64,000 bases of DNA from Bremerella sp. JC817 (GCF_040718835.1 NZ_JBFEFG010000274.1:434001-498000), one strand, 5' to 3'. Positions 10,492-17,535 are shown, numbered from the stretch's first letter. Numbers and translations are program-made. The notes: generated by a model from the letters alone, not told the origin.

Positions 10492-10638
10492 ATGGGATCA
10501 GGTTTGCGAACTCCGGCTGTGCTGATGATGGACTATGTCCTAGCGGGCTTTGAGTTGGGCCTGATCCTTGAGCTTTGTATTTTTTTTCCGGTTGCCGTGC
10601 TTCTTCATGTTGTCAAGAAGGGCCTTAACAGAGGTTAG
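10492..10638 (+). CDS. 48-residue single-helix membrane protein of the phage
   Basis: Reads MGSGLRTPAVLMMDY, then a hydrophobic stretch of about 25 residues containing LILELCIFFPVAVLLHVV, then KKGLNRG. A single membrane helix with a basic C-terminal end matches the size and layout of inovirus minor coat proteins (pVII/pIX-like) lying just before the major coat gene. G-rich sequence at 10474-10480 may serve as ribosome site. Family membership cannot be shown from so short a sequence. Confidence 0.55.
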   Translation: MGSGLRTPAVLMMDYVLAGFELGLILELCIFFPVAVLLHVVKKGLNRG

Positions 10639-10671
10639 TTTTATGGTTCGCAATGCGAAAGGATTCGCTCA

Positions 10672-10875
10672 ATGCTCGCTCCAATCTTACGAGCAATCGT
10701 CCCGATCGGTGCCGGTCTCCTTCAGTGGGCGTCTACGGGCTTACGGGTCCACCTTCATGGGGAATTGCCGTTCCGCCGCCGCCAAGATTCCGAAGGTCAA
10801 CCTGTTCGGCCTTCTTATGGTCGCAGCCGTGGCAGTCGCCGTTCTGGGCGGCGCGGGGGAAGTTCTCGCCGCTGA
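10672..10875 (+). CDS. Possible small phage ORF overlapping the coat leader
   Basis: 67 residues from an ATG with AAAGGA eight bases upstream. The N-terminus (MLAPILRAIVPIGAGLLQWA) is hydrophobic and could be a membrane helix; the C-terminal half is an Arg/Ser/Gly-rich run that overlaps the coat gene in another frame and looks like shadow sequence. Either a real minor protein overlaps the coat gene, or this is only an artefact. Confidence 0.25.
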   Translation: MLAPILRAIVPIGAGLLQWASTGLRVHLHGELPFRRRQDSEGQPVRPSYGRSRGSRRSGRRGGSSRR

Positions 10876-11050
10876 TCCTCAGCCGACGGAAGCACCGACG
10901 AGCGAACTTTACAGCGTCGGCGTTGATTTCACGGTTGTCGTCGATGCCATCGCGTACCGAATCGGCGAATTCCTGAACAAGTGGATCTTCTTTGTGATCG
11001 GCTTCGGCGTCGTGCTGGCGATCGTCGCGTTCATGAAACGCGGGAAGTAA
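10757..11050 (+). CDS. Major coat preprotein (pVIII-like)
   Basis: 97 residues from the ATG at MGNCRSAAAKIPKVNLFG. A 38-residue leader has basic n-region, a hydrophobic core (LLMVAAVAVAVL) and a cleavage site after GEVLA. The 59-residue mature form starts ADPQPTEAPTSEL (acidic surface end), continues as an amphipathic helix, then a membrane helix (WIFFVIGFGVVLAIVAF) and ends MKRGK, basic for DNA contact. This is the classic inovirus coat layout. The frame is open upstream to an ATG at 10643 with AGAGG, which would add 38 unconvincing residues. A strong terminator 51 bases downstream suits high expression of this gene. Confidence 0.85.
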   Translation: MGNCRSAAAKIPKVNLFGLLMVAAVAVAVLGGAGEVLAADPQPTEAPTSELYSVGVDFTVVVDAIAYRIGEFLNKWIFFVIGFGVVLAIVAFMKRGK

Positions 11051-11101
11051 TCCCAACCGCTTAGCAAGTGTGCAAACTCGTTGTTTGCGCACGCCAACCG
11101 G

Positions 11102-11142
11102 GGGTGCTGGGGCTGGGGCCTCCTCAGCACCCTCTTTTTTTT
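11102..11142 (+). terminator. Central phage terminator after the coat gene
   Basis: An eight-bp GC-rich stem (11102-11109 with 11125-11132) followed by TCTTTTTTTT. It sits just after the coat gene, as the strong terminator after gene VIII does in Ff phages. Confidence 0.88.
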
Positions 11143-11162
11143 GCCCTGTCGAAGGATGCGAG

Positions 11163-11342
11163 ATGTGGACGGAAGCGGAGAAGGAAGAAATTCTGCAACG
11201 GCTTGCGGAACTATCGGCCAGGGCAGGGGAGGTGCACGCGTTCAGCGAGTTGAACGCAGCCGGGACATGGGCTGTCCTCGGCTTTCTCGGTTTCTTGCTG
11301 CTCTGGCATTCTGTGTTGGTGTTGTACCGTCGATCGGGTTAG
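11163..11342 (+). CDS. 59-residue phage membrane protein, coat-like layout
   Basis: Starts MWTEAEKEEILQRLAELSAR with GAAGGA seven bases upstream. An acidic amphipathic helix precedes a membrane helix (AVLGFLGFLLLWHSVLVLY) and a basic end RRSG, the layout of a mature filamentous coat protein but without signal peptide. It overlaps the start of the adhesin gene by 76 bases in another frame. It may be a minor coat or cap protein; the family is not recognised. Confidence 0.6.
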   Translation: MWTEAEKEEILQRLAELSARAGEVHAFSELNAAGTWAVLGFLGFLLLWHSVLVLYRRSG

Positions 11343-12682
11343 CCGATGTCTACCGTACCCCAACCGCCGACTATATCCGCTATGGCGGCACCGTCGTTAA
11401 GGAAACCAACACCGGTGGAAACGAGGTCGACGGCGACCGCTGGAAGCTGACAACGGAAGGGGACGACGACGGAGTCGTTCAACGGTTTGTCGGTCTCCCG
11501 GATGGCGAGTACCGGTTCGCGGTTCGTGCCAAGCGATACGGGACAACTGACGCGATTACATTTCAACTTTTCGTTGGTGGTGTTCAGCGTTTGATTCGTT
11601 CGGTGGTGGTTGGTGCTGACTACGATGACACCGCGAACGTCTTTTTTTTGGTCAACGGCGAATCGGTTGGTTACACGTACTCGGCTGGGGCTGATTACAT
11701 CGTTAGTGGTGGCTCCCAGGTTGAAATTCGGGTGACTGGCAGGCCTCATTACTTCGATGATCTCATTATCTATCAGCAGGGCGACGAGTCGTTAACGCCG
11801 ATCGACACCGAACCACCGGTTGAGGATTGCGATTTGGACATTCAACCAGAAGCCGATTCTGCGTTTTTGGCTGAATATACCTTTGTGCGGCTCGCGTGCT
11901 GCGGTGGTGGTGCCTACGACATTTACGAGCACAACACGAACGGCACTTTGAAGCGTGTCCGCAACCGTGAAAAGGATCAAGATTGTGTGTCTCCTGATTG
12001 CGGCTTGCCTGATGCCCCTTGGCTTCCTGACGGGTTGAACCCGTCAAATTACGACGTTGTTTCCTCGGTCTGCTGTAATGGGCAATGGTACGACATTTAT
12101 GGCGATCCGTCCGACGAGTCGGCACAACGCTACTTGGTGCCGGTCCCTGATCGCGATGGCGAGTGCGAATGCACCGGCCCTAAGGATATTTGTGATTGCC
12201 TCGACAAAGTCGTTGACGCAATCGACCGGGCGAATGTCTCTATCCAAGGCGTTCGCGACGCGGTTGTTGATCAAGGCACAACGGCCAATGAGCATTTGGA
12301 AGCGATCTTGAACACACTCAGCTGGTTCAAGAATGACGCCCAGGAAGCGGAACTGCCCGAGCATGAGATAACCCCGGGGCAGCCAACAGCGGAACCGCGA
12401 TTGATCGAGCTTCCTTGGGAAGGGATGCCCAGCCATCCGAAGTTTGACAATTTGACCATGCGCCAGTTGCCTAACGAGATCGAAGCGGAACCGTTGACGA
12501 TCGTCTTTCCAGATACGGAAACCGAGCTTTGGTCTCCTGACCAAATTGAATGGTCATCTGACAACGGCTTTGAGTGGTTTGAGAAGTACGAAGAGTGGTT
12601 GCCGATGGTCCGTAATGGCGTCTTGATCGTGGTTACGATCTTCGTCGTGATGTGGGTTTGGCGTGACGTGCAAGGGCGGTAG
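11267..12682 (+). CDS. pIII-like minor coat protein / receptor-binding adhesin
   Basis: 471 residues from MGCPRLSRFLAALAF; the signal peptide probably ends at SIGLA (about residue 25). The N-terminal domain (about 26-165) is beta-rich with DRWKLTTEGDDDG, FVGLPDGEYRFAVRA and a closing YFDDLIIYQ, reminiscent of carbohydrate-binding beta-sandwich modules. A cysteine-rich middle (two CC pairs, CECTGPKDICDC) follows, then a predicted coiled-coil, an acidic linker, and a C-terminal anchor (NGVLIVVTIFVVMWVW) ending RDVQGR. Signal peptide, receptor domain, linker and C-terminal membrane anchor match the pIII plan. Position between coat and pVI-like genes agrees. The glycan-binding idea is inference. 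Confidence 0.75.
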   Translation: MGCPRLSRFLAALAFCVGVVPSIGLADVYRTPTADYIRYGGTVVKETNTGGNEVDGDRWKLTTEGDDDGVVQRFVGLPDGEYRFAVRAKRYGTTDAITFQLFVGGVQRLIRSVVVGADYDDTANVFFLVNGESVGYTYSAGADYIVSGGSQVEIRVTGRPHYFDDLIIYQQGDESLTPIDTEPPVEDCDLDIQPEADSAFLAEYTFVRLACCGGGAYDIYEHNTNGTLKRVRNREKDQDCVSPDCGLPDAPWLPDGLNPSNYDVVSSVCCNGQWYDIYGDPSDESAQRYLVPVPDRDGECECTGPKDICDCLDKVVDAIDRANVSIQGVRDAVVDQGTTANEHLEAILNTLSWFKNDAQEAELPEHEITPGQPTAEPRLIELPWEGMPSHPKFDNLTMRQLPNEIEAEPLTIVFPDTETELWSPDQIEWSSDNGFEWFEKYEEWLPMVRNGVLIVVTIFVVMWVWRDVQGR

Positions 12683-12684
12683 CT

Positions 12685-13038
12685 ATGAGTGATTTTTTCG
12701 GCTGGATTCTCGATGCCATTTTCGCATGTACCAATGCGATGATTGAAGAGGCGGCTGGTTTGTTTTCGTGGTTGCTGAAAGGCTTGTGGATAGCGTTCGA
12801 AGCGATCATCGAACTGATTTGGAATACGCTCTTGTCCATCGGTCAGCTGACGTTGATTTACCTCATGGATCAACTTGGTATCCAGGTCGATCTAGATTTC
12901 TCGGCGTTTAATGACGTCTTCAACTGGCTGGATACGTTCCTGCCGATGCATGAGATTTTCACTCTCTTGAGGGCTTACACCCTTTGGCAAACGGTGGTCA
13001 CTGCGTTCCACTTTGCCGCCAAGTTCAGGCCGTTTTGA
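12685..13038 (+). CDS. pVI-like hydrophobic minor coat protein
   Basis: 117 residues, starting two bases after the adhesin stop. It is strongly hydrophobic with several helices (LFSWLLKGLWIAFEAIIELI, TLLSIGQLTLIYLMDQLG, HEIFTLLRAYTLWQTVVTAF). Inoviruses place pVI (Ace in CTXphi) directly after pIII, where it caps the virion end; order, size and hydrophobicity fit. Sequence homology to a named pVI cannot be shown by eye. A hairpin terminator follows. Confidence 0.7.
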   Translation: MSDFFGWILDAIFACTNAMIEEAAGLFSWLLKGLWIAFEAIIELIWNTLLSIGQLTLIYLMDQLGIQVDLDFSAFNDVFNWLDTFLPMHEIFTLLRAYTLWQTVVTAFHFAAKFRPF

Positions 13039-13047
13039 TGAAATGAA

Positions 13048-13073
13048 AAGAGCCGAGGTTGTCCCCGGCTCTT
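13048..13073. terminator. Convergent hairpin between pVI-like gene and minus-strand cassette
   Basis: The stem aagagccg/cggctctt (13048-13055 and 13066-13073) lies between convergent genes. It may stop transcripts from both sides; neither side has a long T tract. Confidence 0.6.
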
Positions 13074-13085
13074 ATGTCGTGTCGT

Positions 13086-13250
13086 TCATTTTCCTAGTGG
13101 GTTTTCCAGAAGGTATCGGAGTGTGTCCCGCTCCTTTTCGGCTCGCTTGAGTCGTTCGGATAACAGACGGTTTTGGCTGATGCATCCGACGATGCAAACG
13201 GCTGACAAGCATAGGCCAATGGCTAACCCAATTAGCAAGAATTCGTCCAT
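13086..13250 (-). CDS. 54-residue phage membrane protein with coiled-coil tail
   Basis: Starts MDEFLLIGLAIGLCLSAVCI: one membrane helix, followed by a charged helix RLLSERLKRAEKERDTLRYL likely to form a coiled coil. The ATG lies one base after the upstream gene's stop (TGACATG), with a G-run upstream. Last gene of the minus-strand cassette. The layout (membrane anchor plus short cytoplasmic or periplasmic coiled coil) recalls small phage accessory proteins, but no family is recognised. Confidence 0.6.
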   Translation of the reverse strand: MDEFLLIGLAIGLCLSAVCIVGCISQNRLLSERLKRAEKERDTLRYLLENPLGK

Positions 13251-13251
13251 G

Positions 13252-13488
13252 TCAAAAGTCCCCCCCAACGTATCGTGCAACATATTCGAGAGCGATCATC
13301 AGGCGTGGTGCCTGCTGGGTCGGTTCGAAGGTGTGCATGCGTTCGGTGCCTTCATCGTGCCCCGGCTTTACGGAGTATTGCCAGGCGTCCCCGTCTCGGT
13401 CTGGATGGGCCGACACAAAAAACGTCTCGGTCGTTTCTCGGTCCAGCACGAAGAAGGTCACGTTGATTACCTGCAAGTCATCTTCCAT
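13252..13488 (-). CDS. 78-residue phage protein, unknown
   Basis: Soluble, mixed alpha/beta predicted protein (MEDDLQVINVTFFVLDRETT ... RLMIALEYVARYVGGDF) without recognised motif. The ATG has AAGGA eleven bases upstream. It lies 21 bases after the first cassette gene and its stop nearly abuts the third, so the three genes form a minus-strand operon opposite to all other phage genes. Confidence 0.6.
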   Translation of the reverse strand: MEDDLQVINVTFFVLDRETTETFFVSAHPDRDGDAWQYSVKPGHDEGTERMHTFEPTQQAPRLMIALEYVARYVGGDF

Positions 13489-13509
13489 AGTTCGCAGTTC
13501 CTTAAGTTC

Positions 13510-13728
13510 TCAAACAATCCCTCGGGCTATCCACCGATTTCGCATTACCTCGGCGGCTTCTTTCTGGTGCTTCGCTCCCACAAACTCTTCATTGCCTTCT
13601 ACCCACACAGCGGCGTTCCCTCTTCTGATCTCGGCACCCTTTCTCAACAATGCCGCCGCGTCGATGGCATAGCGGCAAGACGCTATCCACTGTCCCCCAA
13701 CGAAAATTCTGTACGGCTTCTCTTTCAT
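13510..13728 (-). CDS. 72-residue phage protein, unknown, first of minus-strand cassette
   Basis: Starts at MKEKPYRIFVGGQWIASCRY with GGGGAACG upstream; an ATG eight codons earlier has poorer spacing, and longer readings of the frame run into hairpin-rich non-coding DNA. The protein is soluble, beta at the N-terminus and helical after AIDAAALLRKGAEIRRG. No family recognised. As promoter-proximal gene of a divergent cassette it could be regulatory or an accessory (moron) function; neither is shown. Confidence 0.55.
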   Translation of the reverse strand: MKEKPYRIFVGGQWIASCRYAIDAAALLRKGAEIRRGNAAVWVEGNEEFVGAKHQKEAAEVMRNRWIARGIV

Positions 13729-14399
13729 CTCGTTCCCCAATTGCTTACGCATTCCAAGCGGTGGGCAACCCGGTTTCCACCTGCTGGCGGTAGCCAGCCC
13801 TCCGCAACATACCTCCCTCGCTCCCATAGACCGCACGGCCAGCGGTGGCCGATGCGTTTTGCCATCACGCGGCCCGTTCCAGGCCTCCGCAACAGCACGA
13901 CCGCACGCCGCCCACCCGGCAGGCCACACATTCAAAGGGCCAACGGGCCGGGGGAGTGGAGGAATCGATTTGTCGCAAAAGCAGCAAACGATTTCTCCAT
14001 TCCACCGGCCCAGCGACCAACACAACCACCAGAGGGCGAAGCCGCCTTGCAATTAGGCAGGCCTCCCGTAGTGGACTCAACGAGCATGACAAAGCTTGCT
14101 TTGCGCGTGCTCGTTGATGACACGGAGGGAGGCCTTCGCGGCGTTCGGTGTGTCCCTCGCTTGCGTCCGAAGGGGCTTTGCCCCCTGAGTCTTCCCCCGG
14201 TTCTGATTCAGAGCCTCAACCATCACAACAAGGTGGCTAGGGCCGCGTTAGTAGTGGAGGGCTCTTGCTTTCTCAGCGTCTTCGCGGTGAAAGCGAGAGC
14301 CCGCAACGAGGCCGACGTTTTAGTTTTACGCACGTCGGTAGGGTCTAGGGGTGCGGGGTGTCCCCGCTCCTTCTCTTACGGTCTCCATTTGGAAAGGAA
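13729..14399 (+). other. Phage intergenic region with stacked stem-loops (candidate origin/packaging signal)
   Basis: No credible gene on either strand. Stem-loops seen: 13832-13856 (cgcacggcca with tggccgatgcg, one bulge); a large imperfect cruciform 14059-14135 (aggcctccc/gggaggcct outer, tcaacgagca/tgctcgttga inner, caaag/ctttg tip); 14172-14184 (ggggc/gcccc); 14259-14302 (14-bp stem with one G-T pair); 14312-14338 (ccgacgt/acgtcgg); 14353-14367 (gcgggg/ccccgc). This density resembles the Ff intergenic region carrying replication origins and packaging hairpin. It must also hold promoters for the assembly genes and the minus-strand cassette. Confidence 0.7.
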
Positions 14400-16133
14400 A
14401 TGACCTTGCATATCAACGAGAACTCCACGCTAGGGTTGCTCATTGGCACCATGGGCAGCGGGAAAAGCTTCAGCATTGCGAAAATGCTGGTTGAAGAATT
14501 CATCCCGTATTACACGGGCGAATTCTGGACAAATATCCCACTCAATGACGACGCAATCGCGGACTACTGCGCCCAGCGTTACAAGATGGACCGCGACCAT
14601 GTGAAAGCCCGCCTTCGTCGTATTCCAGACGAGGAGGTTTTGTTGTGGGTCGAAGGAAAGAGCAACGTGTTCGCGTTCATGGATGGCGTGTTTGAAAGAC
14701 GTTGCGAACAGTACGGCCATGATCCCGATTTGTTGGATGAGGACAAATTTCCGCCCGGTCTTGTCCACCCTTTGTCCCGTTCCATGGTCGTTGTCGATGA
14801 AGCGGCGGATTTTTTCCCAAAGAAGCCAGCTCCAGAGTTGACCAAGCCCATCGGAACGCAAATTGACTATGTAAAAAAACGTGTTCGCAAAGTCCGCCAT
14901 TTTGGGGCACGCGTTCTTTATGTCTTCCAACGGCTTGAGGACATCGAGCCCGCGTTTCGAGACCTCGCGGAATTTCGCGTTGTGCTGACGAAGTTGGGAA
15001 CGCAGCCGGTGCCGTACTTCAATATTGCGGTGGATGACTTCGCCCAGTTGTTCGCCAAGTTCACCGGCGTCTATTTGCAATGGACGACGCGTGAAACTCT
15101 CATCCGTTACCAGGAAGCGTTTCAGAAGATGGGAAGCGGCGAACGCTTCTTTATTCACAAACGGTTTTTTCCGTTCTATGAATCTCACAACATCGAAGGG
15201 AAGGGGAAGGGGGCTCCCGATCTTCCGGCGTTCAAGCGTTTGAACTGGAAGCAGTTTGCCGCATGGTTTTGGCGTCGTAACTGGTGGGGCATGACCTCGG
15301 TGACGGCGGGCGTTGTCGCGGTGCTCGTCTGCTTTTATCCCGGCACATTAGCGATGGACGCGTTCCATGGGCTGCGTCATGAGTTTTCGGCCGCGTATGA
15401 CGAAGCGTTGAAGAAATCGACCATTGAGAAGAAGAAGGAAAAGGGAGAGGCCCTGACGCCTCGGGAAGTCGCGGCCGATCCTGAAGCAGGACTTAACCAG
15501 CTGCGGGAATCAAACCTCGAATTGGCGAATCGAGTGATTGAACTTTCAAAGCTGCTCGACGTGTTGGCAGAGGACAGAAAGCACCTGGCCGGGATCGTTG
15601 AGCGTGCGTCTCAGATGGTCATGATTGATGACAGTGGAATCATTTTGCGTAGTGGGGAACGGGTAAATGTTGGCGAAACTATCCCAAGCGGGGCTTTTAG
15701 CGGTCGAGTTCTTCAAACGGTCCAATTTCGGGACAGTCAAGCCGTTCTTAGTGATGGCACTCGTCTCCGTTTGCAGCAGCTGCCGGAGCCCGTTGCCGAC
15801 GATGGAACCCAACAGGCCGACGTTTCAAGATCACTATCGGGAACTGCTTCAAACGACCAAGGATGGAAGTCCGCCACAACTTCAAGTCCATCAGGCGACG
15901 TTGTCGTTCTCCGCTCTGGAAATGCCGATGGTCCAGTTCGTGTCGGAGATAGCCCGACAAGCGGACATCAGTATCGTAATGGCCAGCCAACTCCAGCAAC
16001 GGTCGGTAACTATGGTGATGAAGGAGCAGCCGCTAGAACAAGTCCTGGACGCCTTGTCACGCCAGTTAGACGTGCGGGTGCACCGAGCAACGGCAACTCT
16101 GTACTATCTCGGCGACCTCAGGCCGGAGGATAA
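14400..16133 (+). CDS. pI/Zot-type phage assembly ATPase
   Basis: 577 residues from the ATG with GGAAAGGA immediately upstream; the open frame 5' of it is non-coding. The Walker A is GTMGSGKS (16-23) and the Walker B VVVDE (130-134), as in the Zot/pI family that drives extrusion of the filament through the inner membrane. A membrane helix lies near 297-316 (MTSVTAGVVAVLVCFYP), followed by a periplasmic part with a coiled-coil and a small beta segment (SGIILRSGERVNVGETIPSG) like those of secretion/pilus alignment proteins. The last 155 codons overlap the secretin gene in a different frame; the final ~100 residues are low-complexity. Confidence 0.9.
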   Translation: MTLHINENSTLGLLIGTMGSGKSFSIAKMLVEEFIPYYTGEFWTNIPLNDDAIADYCAQRYKMDRDHVKARLRRIPDEEVLLWVEGKSNVFAFMDGVFERRCEQYGHDPDLLDEDKFPPGLVHPLSRSMVVVDEAADFFPKKPAPELTKPIGTQIDYVKKRVRKVRHFGARVLYVFQRLEDIEPAFRDLAEFRVVLTKLGTQPVPYFNIAVDDFAQLFAKFTGVYLQWTTRETLIRYQEAFQKMGSGERFFIHKRFFPFYESHNIEGKGKGAPDLPAFKRLNWKQFAAWFWRRNWWGMTSVTAGVVAVLVCFYPGTLAMDAFHGLRHEFSAAYDEALKKSTIEKKKEKGEALTPREVAADPEAGLNQLRESNLELANRVIELSKLLDVLAEDRKHLAGIVERASQMVMIDDSGIILRSGERVNVGETIPSGAFSGRVLQTVQFRDSQAVLSDGTRLRLQQLPEPVADDGTQQADVSRSLSGTASNDQGWKSATTSSPSGDVVVLRSGNADGPVRVGDSPTSGHQYRNGQPTPATVGNYGDEGAAARTSPGRLVTPVRRAGAPSNGNSVLSRRPQAGG

Positions 16134-17124
16134 AAGCGTGTTGGTGCGTCGTGTTGGCGGGCTCTCCGCTGGTGAAATCCAAGACGCCATTAAAACCGTC
16201 GTGGGCTCCGCTGGTGTTACGGTGTTTGCGGATGGTCTTATCGTCGTGGCTGATACACCGGCAGTCCTTGAACGCGTCGTGCAAGTGCTCGACGGTGTCG
16301 AAGCGTCGTTGCCTGCGTCGTGGGTTGCTCAACTCTATCTGGTGTCGATGTCGCGTTCCGATCTACACGATTTCGGGTTAGATGTTACACCGGCTCTTGA
16401 TGTGAGCTTGGCTTACGGTGTTGGAAGTCTCACGGACACGTCCGGGGCTGTGCAGGTCGGTCTTAATGCTCTGTTAGAAGCGGTTCAGGAACGCTCCTCG
16501 ATGGATGTTACAGCGTCTCCCATGTTTTACTTATTAGATGGAAGACGGAGCACATACCGTCAAACAACGGAGATACTGTTACCAGAACGCACGGTTTCCG
16601 ATCAAGGAACTGTTACCACGACGGGTTTTCGCCCATATGATACGGGCGTGATATACGACGTGACTTTACGCGAGAATTCTAATGGCTCCGCTCGTATGAC
16701 GGTTTCGGTGGAACTCTCCGAGCTTCGAAGCATTAGCTCCGATGGAACGCCAACAGCTGACCGGCGACGATACGAGGGGGAAGCTATTTGCCGATCTGGC
16801 GGCGTGTACCTGATTGCCCAGGTGGAACAACAACGACAACTCAAGGGCCGTCGTTCATGGCTCCACTCTGGTTGGCGTGACAATGAGCAAGGCGAGATTC
16901 TTCAACTTTGGGCGCGTGTCGTTCGGGTTGATAGATCGCAAGAAAACTCAATGCCGATTTGTGACCAGGTGGAAGCCGCGGCACAACCAGGCATTGCCGA
17001 GCTGGAAGCGTTCAGCCTAGAAAATACGGGGTTTTTTACTGAGGAATTACACAACGATTTATTCGCGATTCCTAACGAGATCAGCAACCAAACTCAAGAG
17101 ATTCTGCCCAATGGTCAACCTTAA
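15667..17124 (+). CDS. Phage secretin (pIV-like outer-membrane channel)
   Basis: 485 residues as read. The N-terminus KPFLVMALVSVCSSC looks like a lipoprotein-type signal peptide; whether translation starts at 15667 or at the ATG at 15754 is unsure. The STN/N0-like domain (about 75-145) has LSFSALEMPMVQFVSEIARQ, then an N1-like domain with GLSAGEIQDAIKTVVGS and VVADTPAVLERVVQVL, then the secretin barrel region with SSMDVTASPMFYLLDGR, a gate-like TVTTTGFRPYDTGVIYDVTL and GGVYLIAQVE. Such channels let filaments leave the outer membrane. It overlaps pI by 467 bases in another frame and the next gene by 14. Confidence 0.85.
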   Translation: MLAKLSQAGLLAVEFFKRSNFGTVKPFLVMALVSVCSSCRSPLPTMEPNRPTFQDHYRELLQTTKDGSPPQLQVHQATLSFSALEMPMVQFVSEIARQADISIVMASQLQQRSVTMVMKEQPLEQVLDALSRQLDVRVHRATATLYYLGDLRPEDKSVLVRRVGGLSAGEIQDAIKTVVGSAGVTVFADGLIVVADTPAVLERVVQVLDGVEASLPASWVAQLYLVSMSRSDLHDFGLDVTPALDVSLAYGVGSLTDTSGAVQVGLNALLEAVQERSSMDVTASPMFYLLDGRRSTYRQTTEILLPERTVSDQGTVTTTGFRPYDTGVIYDVTLRENSNGSARMTVSVELSELRSISSDGTPTADRRRYEGEAICRSGGVYLIAQVEQQRQLKGRRSWLHSGWRDNEQGEILQLWARVVRVDRSQENSMPICDQVEAAAQPGIAELEAFSLENTGFFTEELHNDLFAIPNEISNQTQEILPNGQP

Positions 17125-17308
17125 ATGTCACTTCTGCAACACCGAAATACAAGTTGAATCGGTGGCGATCGTCGAGCGTCACGGGTGGTTTGTCTACAAG
17201 GACGGGACCACTTGTAAGTGCTTCGGGTGTGTCATTGCTGGCCTTCACGAGGAAGAAGAACGGCATTGGCAGCGAGTCAGGCAGGAAAACCAACGAAAGG
17301 ACAAGTGA
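17111..17308 (+). CDS. 65-residue phage zinc-ribbon-like protein
   Basis: Reads MVNLKCHFCNTEIQVESVAI and later CKCFGCVIAGLHEEEERHW; the CxxC and CxCxxC pairs suggest a zinc ribbon, followed by a charged helix. It overlaps the secretin end by 14 bases and its TGA overlaps the next ATG (TGATG), so it is part of a translationally coupled run. Function unknown. Confidence 0.6.
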   Translation: MVNLKCHFCNTEIQVESVAIVERHGWFVYKDGTTCKCFGCVIAGLHEEEERHWQRVRQENQRKDK

Positions 17309-17535
17309 TGATTCGGCGTGCGTTTGTCGTGTTCCATTTCGCGGCCCTCGGGTTCGCGTGGCTCCTCGCGGGGTCGTGCTGTTTGGTCGGAATCAACCAG
17401 GGGCCAACGGCTCAAGGTTACTTTGCGTTCGCGTCGGCTGTGGCAGTTTACTACGTCGTTGGGCGTGTTGCCTCCGCCGACTTTTGGAAGCTCGTTTTAA
17501 GAAAGGTCAAGGAAGATGAAACGGTTCAAGGGTGA
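17308..17535 (+). CDS. 75-residue phage membrane protein
   Basis: Starts MIRRAFVVFHFAALGFAWLL at the ATG overlapping the previous stop. Two membrane helices are predicted (about 5-25 and 38-55), with a basic C-terminus KLVLRKVKEDETVQG. It overlaps the following gene by 20 bases. No family recognised; could aid assembly or act as an immunity/exclusion protein. Confidence 0.6.
   Translation: MIRRAFVVFHFAALGFAWLLAGSCCLVGINQGPTAQGYFAFASAVAVYYVVGRVASADFWKLVLRKVKEDETVQG

Noticed and set aside
13123..14403. A 426-codon plus-strand open frame through the phage intergenic region
   Set aside because: It has no domain, Arg/Pro/Ser-rich composition, runs antisense to three better small genes and crosses six stem-loops.
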